DNA of 64,000 bases, taken from contig NZ_CP054861.1 of assembly GCF_013459645.1 (NCBI RefSeq), positions 292,501 through 356,500 on the forward strand, given 5' to 3'. Below the pieces are notes generated by a model. It had not been told where the DNA came from. It searched no databases and was given only the letters and a program-made list of their open reading frames with translations. The position numbers were made by a program, and so were the translations under genes. Source of the DNA: Martelella sp. NC20 (lineage in GTDB: Bacteria > Pseudomonadota > Alphaproteobacteria > Rhizobiales > Rhizobiaceae). Position 1 is the stretch's first letter. Each line of letters begins with the position of its first letter. Of this stretch, positions 19,633-28,408 are shown piece by piece.

Positions 19633-19738
19633 CGGGCGGGAGGCTGGTGGTGGACGTGCCACTCGCCAACCGGGTCAGGTCCGGAAGGAAGCAGCCCCAA
19701 CGAGCTGTGTACGGGTCATCGTGCCGGCCTCCCACCTT
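19633..19738 (+). ncRNA. ffs: Signal recognition particle RNA (4.5S, small bacterial type)
   Basis: The conserved SRP domain IV apical sequence GGTCAGGTCCGGAAGGAAGC lies at 19673-19692, with the symmetric loop partner CAGCC next to it. GGGAGGCTGG (19638-19647) pairs with CCGGCCTCCC (19724-19733) to close the stem. The exact ends are estimated from this stem. It lies immediately upstream of dnaX, as in many alphaproteobacteria. Confidence 0.95.
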
Positions 19739-19875
19739 GCAGCCGGACCGCCGGTTATGACATTTCCTGTGTATTTTATCGGTAGTCTTGCCCGGCTTTC
19801 CCGTGACAGGGAGGCCGGCCGTCGATATCCTTGACCGTGGCGGCGCAAAGCGGCCGCAACATCACGTGGGTGGCA

Positions 19876-21759
19876 ATGGCCGATAGCGAACATCAGCGCG
19901 AAAAAGATGCCGGATACCGCGTCCTGGCGCGCAAATACCGTCCCAAGGACTTCTCCGACCTGATGGTCGGCCAGGAGGCGATGGTGCGCACGCTGACCAA
20001 CGCCTTCGAGACCGGCCGCATCGCGCAGGCCTATATGCTGACCGGGGTGCGCGGGGTCGGCAAGACGACAACCGCCCGCATCCTCGCCCGTGGCCTCAAT
20101 TACAAGACCGACGCCGTCGACAAGCCGACGATCGAGCTGAAGGAGATCGGCGAGCATTGCCGGGCGATCATGGAAGGCCGCCATGTCGACGTGATCGAGA
20201 TGGACGCCGCCTCCCATACCGGCATCGACGATATCCGCGAGATCATCGATCAGGTGCGCTACCGGCCGTCGACCGCGCGCTACAAGGTCTATATCATCGA
20301 CGAGGTGCACATGCTCTCCAACCAGGCCTTCAACGGCCTGTTGAAGACGCTGGAAGAGCCGCCGGAGCATGTGAAATTCATCTTCGCCACCACCGAAATC
20401 CGCAAGGTTCCGATCACGGTGCTGTCGCGCTGCCAGCGATTCGACCTGCGCCGCATACCGGCCAGCGATCTGGTGCGGCTGTTTTCGACGATCTCCGCCA
20501 AGGAAGGCGTGACGGTCGAGGACGAGGCGATCCAGATGATCGCGCGCGCCGCCGAAGGCTCGGCCCGTGACGGGCTGTCGCTGCTGGACCAGGCGATTTC
20601 GCATGGCAGCGGGCGGGTGGAGGCGAGCGCCGTGCGCGCCATGCTCGGCCTTGCCGACCGCGCCCGGATCGTCGATCTGTTCGGCCATATCGTGAGCGGT
20701 GATGTCGCCGCAGCCCTTGCGGAATTTCAGGCGCAGTATGAGGCCGGGGCCAATCCGGTGGTCGTGCTCAACGACCTTGCCGATTTCACCCATCTGGTGA
20801 CGCGGCTGAAATATGTGCCGGAAGGCGCGGAAGACGTGTCGCTGAGCGAGATCGAGCGCATGGAAGGAACCGGATTTGCCCAAAAGATCGCGGTTTCGGC
20901 GCTTTCACGCATCTGGCAGATGCTTTTGAAGGGCATTCCCGAGACCGAAAACGCCGCGCGGCCGTTCGGCGCGGCCGAAATGGTGCTGATCCGGCTGGCC
21001 CATGCCGCAAGCCTGCCCTCGCCCGAGGATGCCGCCCGCAGGCTTCTGGCGCTGGAGGAGGGCGGAGGAGCGCCGGCCGCCACGCCCGCAAGTTCGCAGC
21101 CCGCCGGCCGTCCTCAGGCATCCGCCGGACACGCCGGCGGCACAAACGCCGTTGCCACGCACAGATCCGAGGCATCGCCGCGACCATCGGCCACCGTGAC
21201 CATGCTGCATCCGCAAAGCGCAGAGGCCCGCGCACCGGAAATGACGCCTGCGCCAGACGTTGCCGAAGACGAGCGGGAGCCTGCCCCCGAACCGCAAACG
21301 ACCTCCGCGATCAAGTCGCTGCAGGACATCACCGACCTTTGCTCGAAGAACCGCGCGATCAAGATGCGTTCGGAGATCCGCAATTTCGTGCGGCTGGTGC
21401 GTCTTGAACCGGGCCGGCTGGAGGTCAACCTCCACCCCGGCACCTCCGCGACTTTCCTCAACGATCTCGGGGCGAAGCTTAGGGAATGGACCGGCGAAAG
21501 CTGGTTCGTCAGCCTCAGCAGGGAAGCCGGCGCGCCGACGCTGCTGGAGGCCGAGGAAGCCGAGCGCGAGCAGCGTTTCCGCGATGCCCGCGAGGACCCG
21601 GACATAGCGGCGATCCTGAAATTCTTCCCCGGCGCGGAAATCCGCGACGTCCGGGTGCGCGCCGACAGCGAGGCCGGCGATACGGCCGAAAGCGACGCAC
21701 CCGACGCCGCCGTCAACGAAGACGGCGACGTGTTGCCGGAAGACGATATAGACGAATAG
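19876..21759 (+). CDS. dnaX: DNA polymerase III subunits gamma/tau
   Basis: The product of 627 residues from ATG 19876 is the clamp-loader ATPase of the replicative polymerase. The AAA+ module has Walker A GVRGVGKTTT, Walker B YIIDEVHML and sensor/arginine-finger region VLSRCQRFDLRRI. The four-Cys zinc module of E. coli DnaX is reduced to a single Cys (EHCRAIMEGRH), as in other rhizobia. A low-complexity Ala/Pro linker (about 410-480) precedes the C-terminal tau domain. An alternative start 15 codons upstream (19831) is open; the ribosome site is weak for both. It is followed at 29 bp by ybaB. Confidence 0.95.
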   Translation: MADSEHQREKDAGYRVLARKYRPKDFSDLMVGQEAMVRTLTNAFETGRIAQAYMLTGVRGVGKTTTARILARGLNYKTDAVDKPTIELKEIGEHCRAIMEGRHVDVIEMDAASHTGIDDIREIIDQVRYRPSTARYKVYIIDEVHMLSNQAFNGLLKTLEEPPEHVKFIFATTEIRKVPITVLSRCQRFDLRRIPASDLVRLFSTISAKEGVTVEDEAIQMIARAAEGSARDGLSLLDQAISHGSGRVEASAVRAMLGLADRARIVDLFGHIVSGDVAAALAEFQAQYEAGANPVVVLNDLADFTHLVTRLKYVPEGAEDVSLSEIERMEGTGFAQKIAVSALSRIWQMLLKGIPETENAARPFGAAEMVLIRLAHAASLPSPEDAARRLLALEEGGGAPAATPASSQPAGRPQASAGHAGGTNAVATHRSEASPRPSATVTMLHPQSAEARAPEMTPAPDVAEDEREPAPEPQTTSAIKSLQDITDLCSKNRAIKMRSEIRNFVRLVRLEPGRLEVNLHPGTSATFLNDLGAKLREWTGESWFVSLSREAGAPTLLEAEEAEREQRFRDAREDPDIAAILKFFPGAEIRDVRVRADSEAGDTAESDAPDAAVNEDGDVLPEDDIDE

Positions 21760-21788
21760 AAATCAACGATAACAACCAAGGAGACGAC

Positions 21789-22112
21789 ATGCGCGATCTG
21801 ATGGGCATGATGGGCAAGGTCAAGGAAATGCAGGCCAAGATGGAGCAGTTGCAGGAAGATATTGCAGCAGCGCGCGTGGAAGGCGTGTCCGGCGGCGGCA
21901 TGGTCACGGTCGAAATGACCGGCAAGGGCGAATTGCTGTCGATCAAGATCGACCCGACCCTGCTTTCCGGCGACGATGCCGAAATGCTGGAAGACCTGAT
22001 CGTCGCAGCGCACCGCGACGCCAAGGATCGCGCCGATGAAAAGGCGCAGGAAATGACACAGGAAATCACCGCCGGTCTGCCGATCCCGCCCGGCATGAAG
22101 CTGCCGTTCTGA
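21789..22112 (+). CDS. ybaB: YbaB/EbfC nucleoid-associated protein
   Basis: The 107-residue dimeric DNA-binding protein is of the YbaB/EbfC family, thought to bind the nucleoid and nearly always encoded between dnaX and recR. Seen: N-terminal MGKVKEMQAKMEQLQ helix, the VTVEMTGKGELLSIKID strand region and the C-terminal GLPIPPGMKLPF tail. The ATG at 21789 follows AAGGAGAC. Confidence 0.93.
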   Translation: MRDLMGMMGKVKEMQAKMEQLQEDIAAARVEGVSGGGMVTVEMTGKGELLSIKIDPTLLSGDDAEMLEDLIVAAHRDAKDRADEKAQEMTQEITAGLPIPPGMKLPF

Positions 22113-22122
22113 GGACAAGACC

Positions 22123-22734
22123 ATGACGCTCGGCGCGCTCGCCCTGTTCGCCATCACGCTGTTCGTCGCCGCCGGTTCGCCGGGGCCGAGCGTTGCGGCA
22201 CTCGTTGCCCGCGTCCTGTCGCGCGGGCACCGCGACGTATTGCCGTTTCTGGCGGCGATGTGGCTCGGAGAGGCGCTGTGGCTGACGCTTGCGGTGTTCG
22301 GTCTGGCAGCCGTCGCCACCGCCTTCCACGGCGTGTTCGTGGCGATCAAATGGGCGGGGATCGGCTATCTCGTGTGGCTAGCCTGGAAAATGTGGTTTGC
22401 CGAAACGGAAACCGCCGGCGCGGAACTGCCGCAGGCAACCTCCGGCTGGAAGATGTTCCTGACCGGCATCAGCATCACCATCGGCAATCCGAAAATCATG
22501 ATGTTCTACGTGGCGCTGCTGCCGACGATCCTCGATCTCGGCAGCGTCACAGTGGTCGGCTGGGCGGAACTGACCGTCACCCTGCTGATGGTGCTCGCCG
22601 TCGTCGATCTTTCATGGGTGTTCATGGCCTCGAAGGCCCGAGGGCTACTGAAAAGCCCGCGCGCGATGAAAATCGCCAACCGCCTCAGCGCCGGCATGAT
22701 CGGCGGCGCGGCCGTGGCGATCGCGACGCGATAA
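22123..22734 (+). CDS. LysE/RhtB family exporter
   Basis: The 203-residue protein has about six membrane segments of the LysE translocator superfamily (amino-acid efflux). The N-terminal FVAAGSPGPSVAALVARVLSRG in overlapping words carries the family's PGP motif, and FLTGISITIGNPKIMMFY is the conserved GNPK segment. It interrupts the usual ybaB-recR pair, 10 bp after ybaB. Substrate unknown. Confidence 0.9.
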   Translation: MTLGALALFAITLFVAAGSPGPSVAALVARVLSRGHRDVLPFLAAMWLGEALWLTLAVFGLAAVATAFHGVFVAIKWAGIGYLVWLAWKMWFAETETAGAELPQATSGWKMFLTGISITIGNPKIMMFYVALLPTILDLGSVTVVGWAELTVTLLMVLAVVDLSWVFMASKARGLLKSPRAMKIANRLSAGMIGGAAVAIATR

Positions 22735-22772
22735 TGATTCCATTGCAAGCCGCAATCAGTTAAAGCGCCACC

Positions 22773-23378
22773 ATGGCAAAGCGTGTAACCGGCCCCGAAA
22801 TCGAAAAACTGATCCAGCTTCTGGCGAAGGTGCCGGGGCTTGGGCCGCGTTCGGCGCGGCGCGCGGCACTGCACCTGATCAAGAAGCGCGACCTGCTGAT
22901 GGGCCCGCTTTCAGGCGCGATGCAGGATGCCTATGACAAGGTCAAGATCTGCTCGACCTGCGGCAATGTCGATACATCCGATCCCTGCACCATTTGCACC
23001 GATCCGACCCGCGATCAGGGTCTCGTCATCGTGGTCGAGGATGTCGGCGATCTGTGGGCGCTGGAGCGGGCGGCGGCGCTGAACGCCGGCTATCACGTGC
23101 TCGGCGGCACGCTGTCGCCGCTCGACGGCGTCGGCCCGGACGACCTTTCCATCGCCGCCCTTGTCGACCGGGTGAAGACCGGCGAGGTCCGCGAGCTGAT
23201 CATCGCCGTCAACGCCACGGTCGAGGGTCAGTCGACGGCGCATTACATCACCGACCAGCTCGACGGCCTCGACATCAAGGTGACCCGGCTTGCCCATGGC
23301 GTGCCGGTGGGCGGCGAGCTCGATTATCTCGACGAGGGCACGCTGGTGGCGGCGCTGAGGGCGCGCACGAGCCTGTAG
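22773..23378 (+). CDS. recR: Recombination mediator protein RecR
   Basis: The 201-residue protein acts with RecF/RecO to load RecA at gaps. It has an N-terminal HhH motif ([20 protein letters not shown]), a four-Cys zinc finger ([16 protein letters not shown]), a Toprim domain ([12 protein letters not shown]) and the C-terminal Walker B-like region ([20 protein letters not shown]). Length is typical. Confidence 0.96.
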   Translation: MAKRVTGPEIEKLIQLLAKVPGLGPRSARRAALHLIKKRDLLMGPLSGAMQDAYDKVKICSTCGNVDTSDPCTICTDPTRDQGLVIVVEDVGDLWALERAAALNAGYHVLGGTLSPLDGVGPDDLSIAALVDRVKTGEVRELIIAVNATVEGQSTAHYITDQLDGLDIKVTRLAHGVPVGGELDYLDEGTLVAALRARTSL

Positions 23379-23405
23379 CCTCGCCGCCGCGGCCCCTTCC
23401 CCGCC

Positions 23406-24002
23406 TTACCGACCGGCGGTCTCCACCAGTTGCACCAGGTCTTCACGGCCTGTCCATTGCAACGCGCTCCAGCCGAACGCCCTTGCCGCCTCGATATTCC
23501 TGAGCTGGTCGTCCACCAGAATATGGTCCGGCCGGGCAAAGCCGCTCTTGGCCTCCGCTGCTTTGAAAAACGCCGGATCCGGTTTCTTCGCGCCCACCGC
23601 CGCCGAATAGACGATGCCGTCGACGCGATCGGCAAGCTTCAGCCGCGCCATCAGGTAGTCCGCGCGCAGATGCTCCTGATTGGTGGCGAGAAAGATGCAG
23701 GTGCCGCCGGCGCGCAGCCGGTCGCAGGCGGCAAGCACATTGGGGTCAATCGCCGAATCGCGCTCGAACCAGTAGGCCAGGAAATCATCCGGCGAGACCG
23801 GGGACCCGAGCGCCGGCATGCACTCTTCCAGCACGTCGCGCAGCGCCTTCGTACCCTCGACGATCTCGGGCCAGTGCGGGATGAAGAAGTGGGTTTCGAG
23901 CAGCTTCGGGTCGATGCCGAGATCGCGTTCGATATCGCGCTCCCAGCCGTCAGGCGTATTGATGATGACGCCGTCGACGTCGAGCATCAGGCATTTGTTC
24001 AT
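23406..24002 (-). CDS. HAD-superfamily hydrolase
   Basis: The 198-residue phosphatase-like protein starts with motif I LDVDGVIIN (nucleophile D), has motif II LATNQ, and motif III/IV KKPDPAFF...ILVDDQ. The cap and order resemble subfamily IA. The second Asp of the classical DxDGT motif is present (DVDG). The ATG at 24002 is preferred; an upstream extension in the frame overlaps the arsR promoter. It is convergent with recR and divergent from the ars operon. Substrate unknown. Confidence 0.88.
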   Translation of the reverse strand: MNKCLMLDVDGVIINTPDGWERDIERDLGIDPKLLETHFFIPHWPEIVEGTKALRDVLEECMPALGSPVSPDDFLAYWFERDSAIDPNVLAACDRLRAGGTCIFLATNQEHLRADYLMARLKLADRVDGIVYSAAVGAKKPDPAFFKAAEAKSGFARPDHILVDDQLRNIEAARAFGWSALQWTGREDLVQLVETAGR

Positions 24003-24067
24003 GTCCGCTCCCGCGCAATGTCCGTGCCCGTCATACCCTGCCATATCATCGCGGCAAAGCCCGGTGC

Positions 24068-24099
24068 TTGACAAACCAAACATATCCACTATTCTGGAT
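24068..24099 (+). promoter_or_regulatory. Promoter and candidate ArsR operator of the ars operon
   Basis: TTGACA (24068-24073) and TATTCT (24090-24095) are separated by 16 bp. The dyad ATCCA-N6-TGGAT (24084-24099) overlaps the -10 box, as expected for an ArsR repressor site. Transcription would begin about 24101-24103, at the arsR ATG itself. Confidence 0.6.
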
Positions 24100-24101
24100 T
24101 T

Positions 24102-24485
24102 ATGGATGAAACACAGACAATCACGGCGCTGGCGGCCCTGGCACAATCAACGCGGCTTCAGACCTTCCGACTGCTTGTGGAAAGCGAACCGGACGGCATT
24201 GCCGCCGGCGAGCTTGCCCGAAGGCTCGACGTTCCGCAAAACACCATGTCGGCGCATCTGTCGACGCTGACCCGCGCGGGCATCGTCGTCGGTGAGCGGC
24301 AGGGACGCTCAATCATCTACCGGGCCGAACTGGAACGCTTCCGCGCCGTCGTGCTGTATCTGCTACGCGACTGCTGCGGCGGCAATCCGGATCTCTGCGC
24401 GCCGCTGATCGAAGGACTTGCACCTTGTTGCACCAATGCCGGACACGCCCACGAGGACAACCGAAATGACCGACCAAACCTATAA
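24102..24485 (+). CDS. arsR: ArsR family arsenic-responsive repressor
   Basis: The 127-residue winged-helix repressor matches ArsR/SmtB: an HTH with ELARRLDVPQNTMSAHLSTL and a wing IVVGERQGRSIIYR. The sensing cysteines appear to sit in the C-terminal part (LRDCCGGNPDLC, and a further CC pair at about residue 109), the arrangement seen in alphaproteobacterial ArsR proteins rather than the helix-3 site of plasmid R773 ArsR. The gene has no room for a ribosome site if the upstream promoter is used, so the mRNA may be leaderless. It overlaps arsC by 20 bp. Confidence 0.92.
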   Translation: MDETQTITALAALAQSTRLQTFRLLVESEPDGIAAGELARRLDVPQNTMSAHLSTLTRAGIVVGERQGRSIIYRAELERFRAVVLYLLRDCCGGNPDLCAPLIEGLAPCCTNAGHAHEDNRNDRPNL

Positions 24486-24993
24486 CGTTCTGTTTCTCTG
24501 CACTGGAAACTCCGCCCGCTCGATCATGGCCGAATCGATCATGAACAAGGAAGGCGCCGGCCGCTTCCATGCCTTTTCCGCCGGCAGCAAGCCCAGGGGC
24601 GAGGTCCATCCGCTGGCCCTTGAGACCCTCGGGACCATGGGTTATCCGTCGGAAGGCTTCCGCTCCAAAAGCTGGGACGAATTTTCCGGGCCCGATGCCC
24701 CCGCGATCGATTTCATCATTACCGTCTGCGACAATGCCGCCGGCGAGAGCTGCCCGATCATGCGCGGCAGCGGCAGGCGCGCCCATTGGGGCGTCGAGGA
24801 TCCCGCGAGCGTCGAGGGCACCGAAGACCAGAAACTGCGCGCCTTCGCCCAGACCGCGACCTTCCTGAAAAGCCGGATCATGGCGTTCCTCAACCTGCCC
24901 CACGAAACCATCGACGCCATGGCGTTGGACGCCCGCATGAAGCAGATCGGCGCCATGGACGGCACGACCGACAAGAGCGCGAAGGCCAGCTGA
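24466..24993 (+). CDS. arsC: Arsenate reductase, low-molecular-weight phosphatase type
   Basis: The 175-residue cytoplasmic protein shows the P-loop CTGNSARSIMAE near the N-terminus, the thioredoxin/glutaredoxin-type ArsC arrangement derived from LMW-PTP folds, and the later VCDNAAGESCP with a further Cys. It reduces arsenate to arsenite for export by Acr3. The ATG at 24466 lies within the end of arsR, giving translational coupling. The C-terminus is longer than usual by about 35 residues (region after 140). Confidence 0.93.
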   Translation: MTDQTYNVLFLCTGNSARSIMAESIMNKEGAGRFHAFSAGSKPRGEVHPLALETLGTMGYPSEGFRSKSWDEFSGPDAPAIDFIITVCDNAAGESCPIMRGSGRRAHWGVEDPASVEGTEDQKLRAFAQTATFLKSRIMAFLNLPHETIDAMALDARMKQIGAMDGTTDKSAKAS

Positions 24994-24994
24994 C

Positions 24995-26083
24995 ATGTCC
25001 ACTTTCGAACGTTATCTGACCGTTTGGGTGGCGCTGTGCATCGTCGCCGGCGTTGCCCTCGGCCACGTCTTCCCGGCGGCGTTCCATGCCATCGGCGCAA
25101 TCGAGATCGCCAAGGTCAACCTGCCGGTCGCCGTCCTGATCTGGCTGATGATCATTCCGATGCTGCTGCGCATCGACTTCTCGGCGCTCGCCGAGGTCGG
25201 CCGCCACTGGCGCGGCATCGGCGTCACGCTGTTCGTCAACTGGGCGGTCAAGCCGTTTTCCATGGCGTTGCTCGGCTGGCTGTTCATCGGCTGGCTGTTC
25301 CGGCCTTATCTGCCCGCCGACCAGATCGATTCCTATATTGCCGGGCTGATCATTCTGGCAGCCGCCCCCTGCACCGCCATGGTGTTTGTCTGGTCGAACC
25401 TGACCCGGGGCGAACCGCACTTCACGCTCTCGCAGGTGGCCCTCAACGACGCGATCATGATCGTCGCCTTCGCGCCGATCGTGGCGCTGCTGCTGGGCCT
25501 GTCGGCCATTACCGTGCCATGGGGCACGCTGGTGCTGTCGGTCGCGCTCTACATCATCATTCCGGTGATCATTGCCCAGTTGATCCGCCGGGCGCTGCTG
25601 GCGGGCGGCTCATCCGCGCGGCTCGACGGTCTTCTGGCGCGGCTGCAGCCGGCCTCGCTGGTGGCCCTGCTTGCGACGCTGGTGCTGCTGTTCGGCTTTC
25701 AGGGCGAACAGATCATTGCACAGCCGATGATCATCGCGCTGCTGGCCGTGCCGATCCTGATCCAGGTCTATTTCAACTCCGGCCTTGCCTATCTGCTCAA
25801 CCGGGCAGCAGGCGAGCAGCATTGCGTGGCGGGCCCCTCGGCCCTGATCGGCGCCTCGAATTTCTTCGAGCTTGCCGTTGCCGCCGCCATCAGCCTGTTC
25901 GGGTTCAACTCGGGCGCGGCCCTTGCCACCGTTGTCGGGGTGCTGATCGAGGTTCCGGTCATGCTCTCCGTGGTGTTCATCGTCAATCGCAGCAAGGGCT
26001 GGTATGAGAGCGGCGCGGCGGTTTCCCGCAACGCCGAACGCGGCAACCTTCACCGCCCGAGCAGCGAATCCAGCGCCTCGTAG
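24995..26083 (+). CDS. acr3: ACR3 family arsenite efflux transporter
   Basis: The 362-residue inner-membrane protein has ten predicted helices. Family landmarks: LMIIPMLLRIDF after helix 2, AAPCTAMVFVWSNL with the conserved Cys essential in Acr3 proteins, and FNSGAALATVVGVLIEVPVML near the end. It exports arsenite produced by ArsC. It starts 1 bp after the arsC stop. Its 3' end overlaps convergent dsbB by 34 bp. Confidence 0.95.
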   Translation: MSTFERYLTVWVALCIVAGVALGHVFPAAFHAIGAIEIAKVNLPVAVLIWLMIIPMLLRIDFSALAEVGRHWRGIGVTLFVNWAVKPFSMALLGWLFIGWLFRPYLPADQIDSYIAGLIILAAAPCTAMVFVWSNLTRGEPHFTLSQVALNDAIMIVAFAPIVALLLGLSAITVPWGTLVLSVALYIIIPVIIAQLIRRALLAGGSSARLDGLLARLQPASLVALLATLVLLFGFQGEQIIAQPMIIALLAVPILIQVYFNSGLAYLLNRAAGEQHCVAGPSALIGASNFFELAVAAAISLFGFNSGAALATVVGVLIEVPVMLSVVFIVNRSKGWYESGAAVSRNAERGNLHRPSSESSAS

Positions 26084-26601
26084 CTGACCGGATTGTCCGG
26101 GCACAGGCCAAGACCGCACTCGGCAAGCGTCGACACGCCATTGCCGAGCGCCATCGCGGCGAACAACACCACGGCGACAAGGCCAAGCCCGGACAGTTTG
26201 CGCGCGGGCGCTGTCGCAAACCCGCCGAGAACCAGCATGATTGCCGAGCCGAACACGACCACCGAGAACAGCACGAAGGCCCAGGTGTAGAAATGCAGGC
26301 CGAGAAAGGGATCGCCGTAGCCGCCGGTGCCCGGCACCACATGAAGCGCGACCTGGCGCAGCGCCGCAATGGCGCCCGCGACCGCGCCAAGGATCATCAG
26401 CCCGTAATGGCGCGGTTTCACGCCGAGGATGACGTTCAGCGCCAGGCCGACGCCGACCAGCACGAAGCCCGCGCGCTGCAGCAGGCAGAGCGGGCAGGGA
26501 AGCTCGCCCTCTGCAAACTGCGCATAAAAGGCAAACAGCAGCACGATCGAAATCGCGACAAGCGCGAGCGCATTCAGAAGATTGGCAAGTCGTTCGCTCA
26601 T
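26050..26601 (-). CDS. dsbB: Disulfide bond formation protein DsbB family
   Basis: The 183-residue four-helix membrane protein re-oxidises a DsbA-type thiol oxidase using quinone. The first periplasmic loop carries the redox pair C-P-L-C (ELPCPLCLLQRAG), and the second pair is likely C...C in ECGLGLCPDNP. I chose the ATG at 26601 with GAGGGAC upstream rather than the GTG at 26613. It is preceded by a DUF5993-type small protein 8 bp away, a common pairing. Confidence 0.9.
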   Translation of the reverse strand: MSERLANLLNALALVAISIVLLFAFYAQFAEGELPCPLCLLQRAGFVLVGVGLALNVILGVKPRHYGLMILGAVAGAIAALRQVALHVVPGTGGYGDPFLGLHFYTWAFVLFSVVVFGSAIMLVLGGFATAPARKLSGLGLVAVVLFAAMALGNGVSTLAECGLGLCPDNPVSYEALDSLLGR

Positions 26602-26609
26602 GACGTCCC

Positions 26610-26765
26610 TCACAGTCCCAGATCAAGGGTATCGGTGGCGTGGAAACGGTACAGCACGAGGACCGTGACCACCCCCAGGATCGTGACGGCCACGGCCGCC
26701 CCCTGCCTGCCGCGCGCCGCCAGGTAGAGCGCCGCCGCACCCATGAAGAACGGTAAAGCCATCAT
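26610..26765 (-). CDS. Small membrane protein, DUF5993 type
   Basis: The 51-residue protein has two hydrophobic segments (about 3-17 and 22-39) and the C-terminal RFHATDTLDLGL, which fits the short DUF5993 family usually encoded next to dsbB. GAGGGA lies about 9 nt before the first ATG; a second ATG follows immediately. Its stop is 8 bp before dsbB, so the two are probably translated from one mRNA. Function unknown; a helper role for the quinone-linked DsbB is an inference from position. Confidence 0.75.
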   Translation of the reverse strand: MMALPFFMGAAALYLAARGRQGAAVAVTILGVVTVLVLYRFHATDTLDLGL

Positions 26766-26933
26766 CTCGAAAATTCCCTCTGATCGATGTTCCTGTAATC
26801 CATGGCAGGCTTTACCGGTTCGGGCAAGCGAAGGCGCAGACCAATACTGGCAACAAATTGCAGCAACCGATTCCCCTTTGCCCCGATCTGGTTTAGGCAT
26901 AGGCGCAACCAAACCCGCTGCAAGAGACATTCC

Positions 26934-27446
26934 ATGACCCTCCGTAAAGCCCATGAACTCCCCTACAGGCCGAATGTCGGCGTGATGATCCTGAACCGCG
27001 CGGGCCAGATCTGGCTGGGACGCCGGCTCTCGGAAAACAATTCGGAAGCCGACGGCTCGCCGCAGCTCTGGCAGATGCCCCAGGGCGGCATCGATCCGGG
27101 TGAAACGCCGATCGCGGCGGCCATCCGCGAGCTTTACGAGGAGACCGGCATCAGGTCGGTGGAACTCATCGCCGAATCCGCCGGCTGGATCAATTACGAC
27201 CTGCCCGACCACCTGATCGGCATCGGCCTGCGCGGAAAATTCCGGGGCCAGACCCAGAAATGGTTCGTCTTCCGCTTCCTGGGCGACGACGGCGAAATCA
27301 CCATCGATCCGCCGCCGGAAGGCCATGAACGCGAGTTCGACGCCTGGCAATGGGTCGATATCGAAACCCTGCCCGCACTGATCGTCGCCTTCAAGCGCGC
27401 GGTGTATGAAAAGGTGGTCGACGAGTTCCGGCATCTGGCCGGCTGA
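26934..27446 (+). CDS. rppH: RNA pyrophosphohydrolase
   Basis: The 170-residue Nudix enzyme removes pyrophosphate from 5'-triphosphorylated RNA to start decay. N-terminal [26 protein letters not shown] and the Nudix box ending RELYEETGI match RppH/IalA proteins, which in Bartonella were described as invasion-associated. The ATG at 26934 gives the family N-terminus; the long upstream frame is not conserved. Confidence 0.94.
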   Translation: MTLRKAHELPYRPNVGVMILNRAGQIWLGRRLSENNSEADGSPQLWQMPQGGIDPGETPIAAAIRELYEETGIRSVELIAESAGWINYDLPDHLIGIGLRGKFRGQTQKWFVFRFLGDDGEITIDPPPEGHEREFDAWQWVDIETLPALIVAFKRAVYEKVVDEFRHLAG

Positions 27447-27458
27447 TACACAACGAAA

Positions 27459-27482
27459 AAGGCCCGGAACAAGCCGGGCCTT
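27459..27482. terminator. Bidirectional terminator between rppH and bfr
   Basis: AAGGCCCGG-AACAA-GCCGGGCCTT forms a near-perfect stem with A-run before and TT after, between convergent genes. Confidence 0.8.
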
Positions 27483-27512
27483 CGAAAATCATGCGAAAAT
27501 GCCTGAGAAAGC

Positions 27513-27998
27513 TTACTCGGCCTTCTCGCTGGATTCCGCGTTGAGCTGCGCGTATTTCGCGTCGCCGAGCGAATCCAGCAGTTCGAGCTGCGTTTCGAGA
27601 AAGTCGATATGACCTTCCTCGTCGATCATCAGTTCCTCGAACAGTTTCATGCTGACGTAATCGCCAGCCTCGTGACAGATGTCGCGGGATTCCTTGTAGG
27701 AATTGCGCGCTTCATATTCGCCGGCGAGGTCGGATTCAAGCACTTCCCTGACGGTCTGGCCGATTCGCAGCGGAGCCACGGTCTGCAGATTGGGATGACC
27801 TTCGAGGAAAATGATGCGGTCGATCAGCTTGTCGGCATGGTGCATTTCCTCGATCGACTCGGCCCGCTCCTTGGCGGCCAGCTTCGTCAGACCCCAGTCT
27901 TTGACGAGACGGTAATGCAGCCAGTACTGATTGACGGCGCCGAGCTCAAGAAACAGAGCTTCGTTCAGCCGTTCGATAACCTTTTTGTCGCCTTTCAA
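27513..27998 (-). CDS. bfr: Bacterioferritin
   Basis: The 161-residue subunit forms the 24-mer iron-storage shell. Ferroxidase ligands are visible (E18 in [12 protein letters not shown]51, H54 in IEEMHHAD; E in EYEARNSY; E and H in IDEEGHIDF), with the haem-ligand methionine M52. The start is a TTG at 27996-27998 in front of [10 protein letters not shown], with GGAGAG 7 nt upstream. The start lies inside the 3' end of the bfd gene (53-bp overlap), so bfr is probably translated in coupling with bfd. RirA/Irr control is likely in this group, but I see no clear site. Confidence 0.95.
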   Translation of the reverse strand: MKGDKKVIERLNEALFLELGAVNQYWLHYRLVKDWGLTKLAAKERAESIEEMHHADKLIDRIIFLEGHPNLQTVAPLRIGQTVREVLESDLAGEYEARNSYKESRDICHEAGDYVSMKLFEELMIDEEGHIDFLETQLELLDSLGDAKYAQLNAESSEKAE

Positions 27999-28275
27999 TA
28001 TCCGCTCTCCTGTTCTTTTGGTGGAACTCTTTGAGGCGGCTCAAAAAATCACAGATTTCCGCTTCGGTCGAGTCACGATTCTTATGGTATGACTCGGTTG
28101 TGCGGACAATGATATCGGCGACATTCGGGAAACATCCGCAGCAGCGGCCACGCTTGGCCATGCGGTGATACACTTTCGCGGGAACAACAAGCTGCCAGCA
28201 GTCCTCGTCGAGCAGTTCGACGATGGTCTGTTCAATTTCCTTCTGGGTAATGAAATTGCAACTGCAAACCAGCAT
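27946..28275 (-). CDS. bfd: Bacterioferritin-associated ferredoxin (BFD-like [2Fe-2S])
   Basis: The 109-residue protein starts MLVCSCN, giving the first two cluster cysteines (C4, C6); the second pair comes from [10 protein letters not shown]. This is the BFD [2Fe-2S] domain (about 1-65), which in Pseudomonas hands electrons to bacterioferritin for iron release. The tail (70-109) is charged, unlike the classical 64-residue Bfd, and its last 17 codons overlap the start of bfr. The overlap means the tail sequence may be shaped by bfr. ATG 28275 has a GGTGGA-like site. Confidence 0.85.
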   Translation of the reverse strand: MLVCSCNFITQKEIEQTIVELLDEDCWQLVVPAKVYHRMAKRGRCCGCFPNVADIIVRTTESYHKNRDSTEAEICDFLSRLKEFHQKNRRADIERRQKGYRTAERSSVS

Positions 28276-28408
28276 GCTTCCACCATTGACATTCGTCTCT
28301 GATGAGAGGTGTTGTGCTAAAGGCGAGGCTGATTGTCAAGATTAAACTGCCGGCCCGGTCTCACAAAGGCTTGAACCGCGCCCAAGGTCAATTGCTCGAC
28401 AAATGGAG

